NCBI RefSeq assembly: GCF_003533305.1
Contig: NZ_DOEH01000006.1
Coordinates: 71,147 to 135,146 of the forward strand
Length of the DNA: 64,000 bases
Reading direction: 5' to 3'
DNA from: Providencia sp.
Lineage (GTDB): Bacteria > Pseudomonadota > Gammaproteobacteria > Enterobacterales > Enterobacteriaceae
Part shown: positions 57,099-64,000 of the stretch, in pieces
Numbering within the stretch: the first letter of the stretch is position 1
Layout of the letters: each line of letters starts with the position of its first letter
Position numbers and translations under genes: made by a program
Notes under the pieces: generated by a model
What the model was told of the DNA's origin: nothing
Database searches by the model: none
Seen by the model: the letters and a program-made list of their open reading frames with translations, nothing else

Positions 57099-58169
57099 AT
57101 GACATTCACTACCCAGAACAAAGCGGGCACTGTAGCAATTGCACAGTCCGCAGTGAAAAACGTACGTCAAAAAAACAATCATACCCAGCAACCTAAAATT
57201 GATGATACAACCGTTAGTGCTTATATGAGCCAATCATATTTGCCAGTTTCGGTTGCTGACTCAATTGCTAGCGTGAAGATTAGTTTAATTGAACACCTCG
57301 AAGGCGAACAAATTCCCACTTATTTATTTGTTGTCGATAGCGATAATTATTTAAATGGTATTCTTTCAGTTAAATCATTATTAGCGGCTTCAGAAGATTT
57401 ATTAGTAGCCGATATTATGCGACACAATTATTTCTCCGTCTCGCCTGAGCAATCTCGTCATGCCGTTTATGATCTGATTAATCATAGTGGTCTAGATATG
57501 ATACCAGTAGTTCAATTCGGTAAATTGATGGGTGTTTTGCGACCGCAAGATATTGCTGAACTGATTGAAGATGAGAATACGCTTGATGCTCAATTGCAGG
57601 GTGCGACAACGCCACTTGATGAACCTTATTTAACCACTAGCCCAGTTACTTTATGGCGTAAACGTGTAGTTTGGTTATTAATGCTATTTGTCGCCGAAGC
57701 TTATACAGGTACTGTTTTAAAAGCATTTGAAGAACAATTGGAAGCAGCGATTTCACTCGCATTTTTTATTCCATTGTTAATTGGAACCGGTGGTAATAGT
57801 GGTACGCAAATTACCTCAACTTTAGTGAGAGCAATGGCACTCGGCGAAGTGAGTTTACGTAATTTGGGTACGGTGCTGAGAAAGGAAGTTTCGACATCTT
57901 TTTTAGTTGCAATCACAATTGGTGGCGCGGCATTGATTCGAGCTTGGATACTAGGCGTCGGCTATGAAGTTACTATTGTTGTCAGCTTAACTATTGTTGC
58001 TATTACGGTGTGGAGTTCGATTGTTGCTTCAATTATCCCAATGGTACTGCAAAAATTGAAAGTTGATCCTGCGGTGGTTTCTGCACCATTTATTGCAACA
58101 TTCATTGATGGTACGGGTCTTATTATTTACTTTGAAATTGCAAAACTTGTGATGACAGAGTTTGCTTAA
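57099..58169 (+). CDS. mgtE: MgtE-type magnesium transporter, short form
   Basis: 356 residues: an N-terminal tail, a CBS-domain pair (about residues 40-165) and a five-helix MgtE membrane domain (LIGTGGNSGTQITSTLVRAMALGE carries the conserved pore motif). The usual MgtE_N superhelical domain before the CBS pair, present in proteins of about 450 residues, is missing. It imports Mg2+, and the M-box upstream fits. The first 40 residues are rich in Gln, Lys and Asn. Confidence 0.9.
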   Translation: MTFTTQNKAGTVAIAQSAVKNVRQKNNHTQQPKIDDTTVSAYMSQSYLPVSVADSIASVKISLIEHLEGEQIPTYLFVVDSDNYLNGILSVKSLLAASEDLLVADIMRHNYFSVSPEQSRHAVYDLINHSGLDMIPVVQFGKLMGVLRPQDIAELIEDENTLDAQLQGATTPLDEPYLTTSPVTLWRKRVVWLLMLFVAEAYTGTVLKAFEEQLEAAISLAFFIPLLIGTGGNSGTQITSTLVRAMALGEVSLRNLGTVLRKEVSTSFLVAITIGGAALIRAWILGVGYEVTIVVSLTIVAITVWSSIVASIIPMVLQKLKVDPAVVSAPFIATFIDGTGLIIYFEIAKLVMTEFA

Positions 58170-58183
58170 AGAGTTTGCTTAAA
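58158..58183 (+). repeat. Exact 13-bp tandem duplication at the mgtE stop codon
   Basis: GAGTTTGCTTAAA occurs twice in a row (58158-58170 and 58171-58183). The first copy contains the stop codon TAA (58167-58169); the second is outside the gene. It looks like a recent slippage event. Confidence 0.9.
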
Positions 58184-58201
58184 GACACGCCCATAATTTA
58201 G

Positions 58202-58229
58202 TGCGGCAGAAGACTAATTTTCTGCCGCA
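58202..58229. terminator. Bidirectional hairpin between mgtE and sprT
   Basis: TGCGGCAGA and TCTGCCGCA form a 9-bp stem that overlaps the end of sprT. A T-run (CATTTTTTC) follows somewhat later on the plus strand. Confidence 0.65.
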
Positions 58230-58699
58230 ACCTCATTTTTTCTTCGCAAAATTTCCCCGCACTTTTTACACAAATACTGGTTCTCGCCTCGTACCACTTT
58301 ATTATGTCTTCTAATAGTTAATTCATGATTTGAAGGACATGCGCAATGGTAGGTAAATGTTTTACTTTTTACTGTGCTGACGGAAAAATTATGAGTACGG
58401 CTTGGGCTTACTTCAAGCACATTTTGCATCATCCATTTCCATTCATTGCCATGAGGTAAAATACCCTTGCGTCCATAAACACGATAAACCAGTAAATGGG
58501 CCAGTTCATGAGGAACAACCTCATCAATAAAGTTATCAGGGTTTTCTATCAATAATATTGGGTTGATACGAATTTCCCATTCTTTGAGATAAGCACTGCC
58601 TGCGGTGGTTCCTCGCTGCTTATAGTTAACGATAGGCTCTGGAAATTTTTGTTCCAATTTTTGCTCTGCGAGGGCAATTTTGGCTCGCAGTGTCTGCAT
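58214..58699 (-). CDS. sprT: SprT-family zinc metalloprotease-like protein
   Basis: 161 residues from the first ATG. The zinc motif HELAH (64-68) and a C-terminal zinc-ribbon (CACPSNHE...CKKCGE) are present. The start is doubtful: codons before this ATG read IRVPIFLQQRV, which aligns without gap to the conserved N-terminus of E. coli SprT (SRLPIAIQQAV). No ATG, GTG or TTG exists upstream in frame; ATT at 58732, with AGGA eight bases before it, is a candidate. The real protein probably includes about 11 more residues. Confidence 0.85.
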   Translation of the reverse strand: MQTLRAKIALAEQKLEQKFPEPIVNYKQRGTTAGSAYLKEWEIRINPILLIENPDNFIDEVVPHELAHLLVYRVYGRKGILPHGNEWKWMMQNVLEVSPSRTHNFSVSTVKSKTFTYHCACPSNHELTIRRHNKVVRGENQYLCKKCGEILRRKNEVAAEN

Positions 58700-58729
58700 G
58701 ACACGCTGTTGTAAAAAGATAGGGACTCG

Positions 58730-58765
58730 AATTGTTTTTATCCTATAAATTGTTTTTATTTTATA
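58730..58765. repeat. 18-bp imperfect tandem repeat at the sprT start region
   Basis: AATTGTTTTTATCCTATA (58730-58747) is followed immediately by AATTGTTTTTATTTTATA, 16 of 18 bases identical. It lies over the probable true start of sprT on the minus strand. Confidence 0.85.
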
Positions 58766-58803
58766 AATAGTACGCGATGGTAATTATATCTAGCTAGCAA
58801 TAA

Positions 58804-58832
58804 TTGACATTTAATATATTAAAAAATATATT
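58804..58832 (+). promoter_or_regulatory. Sigma-70 promoter with overlapping operator for the ArsR-type gene
   Basis: TTGACA (58804-58809), a 17-base spacer and TATATT (58827-58832) make a near-consensus promoter. Two copies of the palindrome AATATATT (58813-58820, 58825-58832) lie inside it, twelve bases apart, a plausible site for the downstream ArsR-family repressor. Confidence 0.7.
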
Positions 58833-58869
58833 GTAATTATATATAACATAGCCAATGTTTGTGGGTAAT

Positions 58870-59196
58870 ATGAATAATAACACATCAGAAGCACAACTTA
58901 GTGCAATGAAACTGGCGGCGATTCAAACCGCAGCGCGTTTAAAAATACTCGGAAATCCTGATCGGTTAATCATATTATGTCAGTTAACTCAGGGGGAAGC
59001 ATGTGTTAGTGAGCTCGAGGAGACCTTGGGTATTCTACAGCCGACTTTATCACAACAGTTAACGGTATTGCGTAATGAAGCGTTTGTTGTCACACGTCGT
59101 GAAGGAAAACGTATTTATTATGCTATTGCGGATGAAAAATTGTTCATATTATTGAACACATTATATCAACTTTATTGCCCTGTTCAGGAGAAATAA
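58870..59196 (+). CDS. ArsR-family regulator, YgaV/BigR-like
   Basis: 108 residues, one winged-helix domain (LKILGNPDRLIILCQLTQGEACVSELEETLGILQPTLSQQLTVLRNEAFV). It has cysteines C54-type in GEACVSEL and near the C-terminus (LYCPVQ), positions that in BigR/YgaV form the thiol switch sensing reactive sulfur. An ATG at 58855 is in frame but has no ribosome site; GGGT lies before 58870. Its neighbours are sulfur-type transporters, in agreement with sulfide sensing. Confidence 0.85.
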   Translation: MNNNTSEAQLSAMKLAAIQTAARLKILGNPDRLIILCQLTQGEACVSELEETLGILQPTLSQQLTVLRNEAFVVTRREGKRIYYAIADEKLFILLNTLYQLYCPVQEK

Positions 59197-59197
59197 A

Positions 59198-59635
59198 ATG
59201 ACTATCGATTGGGCTCATTTTACACCTTTGTCGGCTGCACTCGGCGGGGTATTGATTGGTTTAGCTGTCGCATTATTATTGGTTTTTAACGGTCGGATAG
59301 CAGGTATTAGCGGTATTTTAGCCGGTATATTGAAACCAATTAAAGGGGATACCGGATGGAAAGTCGCATTTATTTTAGGGATCATGATAGCGCCGTCATT
59401 ATTCATTTATTTCGCTTATAGTCCAGAGGTTGTGATAACGACAAGTATGCCAATTTTAATTCTTGCCGGCTTATTTGTTGGATTTGGTACTCGTTTAGGT
59501 GGCGGCTGCACTAGTGGTCATGGTATCTGTGGTATGGCTAGATTCTCCCGTCGTTCAATAGTCGCAGTACTGATTTTTATGGTTGTGGCTTTTATTACGG
59601 TTGCTATCTCTAATAGTTATGGACTAGGGGGATAA
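59198..59635 (+). CDS. YeeE/YedE-family transporter half (PmpA-like)
   Basis: 145 residues, four membrane segments and the YeeE cysteine motif GGGCTSGHGICGMARFSRRS. It is one half of the YeeE/YedE (TsuA-like) family, split into two genes here. Members import thiosulfate or related sulfur species. It starts one base after the ArsR stop, with AGGAG upstream. Confidence 0.88.
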   Translation: MTIDWAHFTPLSAALGGVLIGLAVALLLVFNGRIAGISGILAGILKPIKGDTGWKVAFILGIMIAPSLFIYFAYSPEVVITTSMPILILAGLFVGFGTRLGGGCTSGHGICGMARFSRRSIVAVLIFMVVAFITVAISNSYGLGG

Positions 59636-59640
59636 TAATT

Positions 59641-60051
59641 ATGCCAATTCTTATCGCATTAATTTCAGGTTTATTATTTGGATTAGGACTCATTATTGCA
59701 GGAATGGGGAATCCCGCTAAAATCCTCGCTTTCTTAGATATAACCGGTAATTGGGATCCATCTTTGCTGGTGACTATGGCCGTTGCTATGGCGATTAGCG
59801 GCATTGCTTTTGCGTTAGTTAAAAAGCGTAAAAGCAGTGTATTAAATTGCCCAATTCAAATTCCAACCAATCAAAAAATAGACGTAAGTTTAGTGACCGG
59901 AAGTGTTTTTTTTGGTGTGGGTTGGGGACTTGCCGGTATTTGTCCGGGACCTGCATTATTATTGACTGGAATGGGGATTATCCAGGGTGTTATTTTTACC
60001 CTAGCGATGATTGCGGGTATGGCTATTTTTCAATTTAGTCAAAAAAATTAG
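59641..60051 (+). CDS. YeeE/YedE-family transporter half (PmpB-like)
   Basis: 136 residues, four membrane segments. MGNPAKILAFLDITGNWDPSL and GAGWGLAGICPGPALL-type motifs (here GVGWGLAGICPGPALL) mark the second half of the YeeE fold, with the second conserved cysteine in GICPGP. It works with the preceding half. It starts five bases after that gene's stop, with GGGGGA. Confidence 0.88.
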   Translation: MPILIALISGLLFGLGLIIAGMGNPAKILAFLDITGNWDPSLLVTMAVAMAISGIAFALVKKRKSSVLNCPIQIPTNQKIDVSLVTGSVFFGVGWGLAGICPGPALLLTGMGIIQGVIFTLAMIAGMAIFQFSQKN

Positions 60052-60131
60052 CTAGATAAATAATGATAATAAAAACAGTAAAATAGTTTAGCGGATCGTT
60101 TAGTTGATAGTTTGATATGAGCTAGATAAAC

Positions 60132-60157
60132 AAAAACCCATCCTAGGATGGGTTTTT
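60132..60157. terminator. Bidirectional terminator between the YeeE genes and metK
   Basis: AAAAACCCATCC-TA-GGATGGGTTTTT is a perfect palindrome with A- and T-runs on each side. Confidence 0.94.
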
Positions 60158-60223
60158 AGTTGAGCGATAGAATGTTAAATATAGCTCAATAAAACAGTCA
60201 ATTAAGCGTACTTAAGCAGCGAT

Positions 60224-61375
60224 TTATAAACCCGCGGCTGCACGTAAGATTTCTGCTTTATCTGTCTTTTCCCAAGGGAACAGGGAACGACCAAAGTGAC
60301 CGTATGAAGCGGTTTGTTGATAGATTGGGTGCAACAAGTCAAGCATTTGAATTAGGCCGTAGGGACGTAAATCAAAGAATTCACGCACTAGCGTAATGAG
60401 TTGCTCTTCTGAAACTTTACCAGTACCAAAAGTTTCTACCATAATGGATGTTGGTTCAGCAACACCGATAGCGTAGGACACTTGGATTTCACAGCGATCT
60501 GCAAGACCTGCGGCAACAATGTTTTTTGCTACGTAGCGTGCTGCATAGGCTGCTGAGCGGTCAACTTTAGAGGGATCTTTACCTGAAAACGCGCCGCCAC
60601 CATGACGAGCCATACCGCCGTATGTATCAACGATAATTTTACGTCCGGTTAAGCCGCAGTCTCCCATAGGTCCACCAATAACAAAACGGCCTGTTGGGTT
60701 AATAAAGTATTTAGTTGCTGATGAAAGCCATTCTGCGGGTAGCACAGGTTTGATGATTTCTTCCATCACGGCTTCATGCAAATCTTTTTGATGAATATCT
60801 TCAGAGTGCTGAGTTGATAAAACAACCGCATCAATACCGACAATTTTATGGTTATCGTATTTAAATGTGACCTGACTTTTTGCATCTGGGCGTAACCACG
60901 GAAGTGTCCCATTTTTACGCACTTCAGCTTGGCGTTGCACTAAACGGTGAGCAAACGTAATCGGTGCTGGCATTAATACGTCAGTTTCATTTGTAGCATA
61001 ACCAAACATGATACCTTGGTCACCTGCGCCTTGCTCTAATGGGTTTTCACGGTCAACACCTTGGTTAATATCTGGTGACTGTTTACCAATAGCGCTCAAT
61101 ACAGCACAAGAATTAGCATCAAAGCCCATGTCTGAGCTGGTATAACCGATTTCACGAACGGTTTTACGTGTAATTTCTTCAATATCAACCCAAGCACTGG
61201 TGGTGATTTCTCCTCCAACCATTACCATACCTGTTTTGACATAGGTTTCGCAGGCAACGCGTGCTTTCGGGTCTTGTTCAAGAATAGCATCAAGGACTGC
61301 ATCAGAAATTTGATCAGCAATTTTATCCGGATGCCCTTCTGATACAGACTCAGAGGTAAATAGGTGTGTGGCCAT
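60224..61375 (-). CDS. metK: MetK, S-adenosylmethionine synthetase
   Basis: 383 residues, the usual E. coli size. Motifs visible are [20 protein letters not shown] (methionine and ATP binding), [33 protein letters not shown] and [19 protein letters not shown]. It makes S-adenosylmethionine from methionine and ATP. MetJ boxes lie upstream, so it is repressed when SAM is plentiful. It is divergent from speA, whose polyamine pathway also uses SAM. Confidence 0.98.
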   Translation of the reverse strand: MATHLFTSESVSEGHPDKIADQISDAVLDAILEQDPKARVACETYVKTGMVMVGGEITTSAWVDIEEITRKTVREIGYTSSDMGFDANSCAVLSAIGKQSPDINQGVDRENPLEQGAGDQGIMFGYATNETDVLMPAPITFAHRLVQRQAEVRKNGTLPWLRPDAKSQVTFKYDNHKIVGIDAVVLSTQHSEDIHQKDLHEAVMEEIIKPVLPAEWLSSATKYFINPTGRFVIGGPMGDCGLTGRKIIVDTYGGMARHGGGAFSGKDPSKVDRSAAYAARYVAKNIVAAGLADRCEIQVSYAIGVAEPTSIMVETFGTGKVSEEQLITLVREFFDLRPYGLIQMLDLLHPIYQQTASYGHFGRSLFPWEKTDKAEILRAAAGL

Positions 61376-61411
61376 TAGATTGATACCTTAAAAATTCGCA
61401 GAATTATAATT

Positions 61412-61443
61412 GGATGTTTTAACATCTAGACGTCTATTTATCT
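61412..61443. promoter_or_regulatory. MetJ operator: four tandem met boxes before metK
   Basis: Contiguous 8-mers GGATGTTT, TAACATCT, AGACGTCT and ATTTATCT fill 61412-61443. The third is the perfect consensus AGACGTCT; the others match in part. Positioned 37-68 bases upstream of the metK ATG. Confidence 0.85.
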
Positions 61444-62069
61444 ATTTTAGTATCATACCGTAAAAAATTCTAGCTGTTTTTATATTAAAAACGAAGTGGG
61501 GCATAAAATGGCAATTCGCAAAATATTATCTCGATTCATGCAATTTGGTTTTGCATTTTTGGTCTAATAGATGTATAAACTGCGACCGTAACGGATGGTT
61601 CTTGTTTCCCGTTATATACCAGCAGAACACACAAGTTATCTGCTATCTATCAGGAATGTTTATAATCTTTTGAATTTCAATGAAAAACATGCTGAAAACA
61701 CAGCTAAATTGAAGTTTTAAAGTATAAACAGTTATATTGGGGGTTAATGGGCTATGATCCATAATCTACTGAATAACAGTGTCCAACCGTCATATGCGGA
61801 TCGCCGCGTGACATTGGCTTTTACTTTCCTGTCTTTTTTTACTTCATCACGAAGTTACCGTCACACCTATCTTATGTCCTTAAATCTTAGTCAGTAATTA
61901 GCTAAGCTTAAGGGCATATATTGTCACCGTTTAGAAGTTCTAAGCACTTTTAATTTAAATCTGAGTATAGCAATTTCCCTAGCATAACCGCCTAGCGGTA
62001 TCATGTCTTTGACTGATATTTGACTGGAAAGAGAACGCGTCACTCACCCCTCCATACTAGGAGTTTATA
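61444..62069 (+). promoter_or_regulatory. Long speA upstream region and leader
   Basis: About 625 bases. It contains the possible small ORF at 61754-61897, TAACGG/CCGTTA (61589-61614) and a tight hairpin ACCGC-CTA-GCGGT (61987-61999). AGGAG at 62058-62062 is the speA ribosome site. The promoter position is not clear. Confidence 0.5.
61754..61897 (+). CDS. Possible 47-residue leader ORF upstream of speA
   Basis: ATG at 61754 opens 47 codons (MIHNLLNNSVQP..., with basic-aromatic stretches such as ADRRV and SSRSYRHTY). GGGGG lies 10 bases before it, and an overlapping ATG at 61747 gives only a five-codon ORF. It does not resemble E. coli YqgB, the small ORF near speA there. It could be a regulatory leader peptide or chance. 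Confidence 0.3.
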   Translation: MIHNLLNNSVQPSYADRRVTLAFTFLSFFTSSRSYRHTYLMSLNLSQ

Positions 62070-63974
62070 ATGAATGATAATATCGCTCGCAAAATGCGCC
62101 AGACGTACAACATCGCGTATTGGGGCGGAGGTTACTATCAGGTGAATGAACGCGGAAATGTCTGTGTTTGCCCTAACCCTGAAAGTCCTGACACCGTTGT
62201 TGATTTGGCTGAACTTGTTTATCAAGTGAAAGAAGAGCAACAGAGTCTGCGTTTACCTGCACTATTTTGCTTTCCGCAAATTCTACAACATCGTTTACGT
62301 TCGATAAACGCAGCCTTTAGGCGTGCCCGTGAGTCGTATGGCTATAAAGGCGATTACTTTCTGGTCTATCCCATTAAGGTTAATCAACAGCGTCGTGTGA
62401 TTGAATCTCTTGTCAATTCAGGAGAGCCTTTAGGACTAGAAGCTGGCTCTAAAGCTGAACTCATGGCAGTGCTCGCGAATGCGGGACGTACTTGTACTGT
62501 GATTGTCTGTAACGGCTATAAAGACCGTGAATATATTCGATTGGCACTTATTGGTGAGAAACTGGGTCATAAAGTTTACCTCGTCATCGAAAAAATGTCC
62601 GAAATCGAAATGGTGCTTAAAGAAGCTGAAAGCTTGAATGTAACGCCTCGTTTAGGTGTTCGTGCACGTCTCGCATCTCAAGGTTCAGGAAAGTGGCAGG
62701 CGAGTGGTGGGGAAAAATCAAAATTTGGTTTAGCCGCGACGCAAGTTTTGCAGTTAGTCGAAATTTTACGTAATGCGAATCGCTTAGATAGCTTGCAATT
62801 ATTACATTTCCATCTCGGATCTCAGATGGCGAATATTCGTGATATTGCGACAGGTGTGCGAGAGTCGGCGCGTTTCTATGTTGAGTTACATCGTATTGGC
62901 GTCAATATTCAATGTTTTGATGTAGGTGGCGGTCTGGGTGTTGACTATGAAGGCACTCGTTCCCAATCTGATTGTTCAGTTAACTATGGGCTAAATGAAT
63001 ATGCCAATAACGTTATTTGGGCAATTGGTGACGCCTGTGAAGAATTTAATCTACCTCACCCAACCGTTATCACTGAATCGGGTCGTGCTCTTACTGCGCA
63101 TCACACGGTCTTAGTGTCTAATGTTATCGGGGTAGAGCGTAATGAATTTACGAAAACCTCTGCGCCAAGTGAAGATGCGCCACGCTCACTGATTTCTTTG
63201 TGGGAAACGTGGGAATCAATGCAGCATCAAGGTAATAGTCGTTCACTACGCGAATGGTTGCATGATAGTCAATTTGACTTGCAAGAAGCGCATACCCAAT
63301 ATGCTCACGGAGTATTAGATTTAACTCAACGTGCTTGGGCAGAAGAGCTATACCTCAATATTTGTCGTCGTATCCAGCAAGACTTAGATCCAAGCAACCG
63401 AGCACATCGCCCGATTATAGATGAGCTACAAGAGCGTATGGCAGACAAATTCTATGTGAATTTCTCTTTGTTCCAATCGCTACCGGATTCGTGGGGTATT
63501 GATCAAGTTTTCCCAGTATTACCGATTGAAGGCTTAGATAAACCTTTAGACCGACGAGCTGTCGTACTTGATATTACCTGCGATTCAGATGGCATCATCG
63601 ACCACTACGTTGATGGCGATGGCATTGAAACCACAATGCCAATGCCAGCTTATGACCCAGAAAAACCACCGATGATAGGTTTCTTTATGATAGGCGCCTA
63701 TCAAGAAATATTGGGTAATATGCATAATTTATTTGGTGACACCGCAGCAATAGATGTATGGGTAGACAGCCAAGGCAATGCGCGTTACTTACAAAGTGAA
63801 GAAGGTGACTCTGTCGCAGACATGCTGCAATACGTCAAATTAGTTCCGGAAGTGCTATTAGAAAGCTTCATTGAGCAAGTAAAAGGCAAAGGTCTGAGCG
63901 AGCAGTTACAAAAAGACTTTGTAGAAGAATTTGAAAATGGGTTGTATGGTTATACCTATCTCGAAGATGAGTAA
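62070..63974 (+). CDS. speA: SpeA, biosynthetic arginine decarboxylase
   Basis: 634 residues of the PLP alanine-racemase-fold family. The PLP lysine motif [31 protein letters not shown] and the catalytic CDSDG motif are all visible. It decarboxylates arginine to agmatine, the first step to putrescine. E. coli SpeA carries about 24 more N-terminal residues; this start, with AGGAG eight bases before the ATG, lacks them. speB would be expected just right of the window. Confidence 0.97.
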   Translation: MNDNIARKMRQTYNIAYWGGGYYQVNERGNVCVCPNPESPDTVVDLAELVYQVKEEQQSLRLPALFCFPQILQHRLRSINAAFRRARESYGYKGDYFLVYPIKVNQQRRVIESLVNSGEPLGLEAGSKAELMAVLANAGRTCTVIVCNGYKDREYIRLALIGEKLGHKVYLVIEKMSEIEMVLKEAESLNVTPRLGVRARLASQGSGKWQASGGEKSKFGLAATQVLQLVEILRNANRLDSLQLLHFHLGSQMANIRDIATGVRESARFYVELHRIGVNIQCFDVGGGLGVDYEGTRSQSDCSVNYGLNEYANNVIWAIGDACEEFNLPHPTVITESGRALTAHHTVLVSNVIGVERNEFTKTSAPSEDAPRSLISLWETWESMQHQGNSRSLREWLHDSQFDLQEAHTQYAHGVLDLTQRAWAEELYLNICRRIQQDLDPSNRAHRPIIDELQERMADKFYVNFSLFQSLPDSWGIDQVFPVLPIEGLDKPLDRRAVVLDITCDSDGIIDHYVDGDGIETTMPMPAYDPEKPPMIGFFMIGAYQEILGNMHNLFGDTAAIDVWVDSQGNARYLQSEEGDSVADMLQYVKLVPEVLLESFIEQVKGKGLSEQLQKDFVEEFENGLYGYTYLEDE

Positions 63975-64000
63975 ATGCTCGTTATATTTCGCACTATAGC

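Noticed and set aside
56864..57233. Overlapping minus-strand ORFs across the mgtE leader
   Set aside because: They cover the M-box RNA and the mgtE start on the opposite strand; the conserved RNA blocks explain the sequence.
1..64000. Search for CRISPR arrays, insertion sequences, tRNA or rRNA genes
   Set aside because: No regularly spaced repeats, transposase, terminal inverted repeats or tRNA-like cloverleaf were seen. By eye a divergent tRNA could be missed.

Overview
The window is AT-rich gammaproteobacterial chromosome. Nearly every protein reads as a close relative of an Escherichia coli or Salmonella protein (Nap, Nrf, Ccm, Hcp/Hcr, MetK, SpeA, YceI/YceJ). The AT-rich base composition, the mix of respiratory and myo-inositol genes, and a small MrpJ-like HTH protein fit the Morganellaceae, most likely Providencia. 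That placement is inference from content, not from a marker search. I saw no rRNA, tRNA, CRISPR array, insertion sequence or prophage.

Region 1 (1-15603) is a periplasmic nitrate-to-ammonia block. nrfABCD (minus strand, nrfD cut by the window edge) is divergent from napFDAGHBC, with an 832-bp regulatory region between them. After napC come ccmCDEFGH. The usual ccmA and ccmB are absent from between napC and ccmC. NapA/NapB reduce nitrate, NrfA reduces nitrite to ammonium, and the Ccm proteins mature the c-type haems both systems need.

Region 2 (15604-20275) is a four-gene cluster that I do not recognise as a described pathway: a DeoR-type HTH fused to a PfkB kinase, a glutamine-amidotransferase-like protein, a YdcZ/DMT-type membrane protein and a phosphotriesterase-family hydrolase. 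This is the best candidate here for an undescribed system.

Region 3 (20276-25604) has a copper pair (DUF2946-like protein and OprC-type TonB receptor) with a structured intergenic leader, a Rob-like AraC regulator, and a lone small HTH protein behind a long leader with a CRP-like site.

Region 4 (25605-41651) is a complete myo-inositol catabolic regulon: an RpiR-type regulator, iolA, iolD, iolG, an MFS inositol transporter, an orphan PTS EIIA, an inserted antisense toxin-antitoxin pair, a second inositol dehydrogenase, an iolC-DUF2090 fusion, iolE and iolB. A degenerate Gfo/Idh paralogue sits on the far side of the regulator. A GAAA-N6-TTYC motif recurs in front of these units and looks like the operator.

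Region 5 (41652-53158) holds mostly single genes: an NAD(P)-binding protein, a TetR regulator divergent from a PhlG-like hydrolase, a FUSC-family membrane protein, an orphan MdcG-like protein, a GST, cytochrome b561 with YceI, an unknown anchored protein, an exported Ntn hydrolase, TehB and ClcA. Most are separated by clear hairpin terminators.

Region 6 (53159-63974) holds hcp-hcr behind an NsrR-like site, a small HEAT-like ORF, an M-box magnesium riboswitch in front of a short MgtE, sprT (whose start codon looks non-canonical), an ArsR regulator with split YeeE-type transporter halves, then metK with MetJ boxes divergent from speA.
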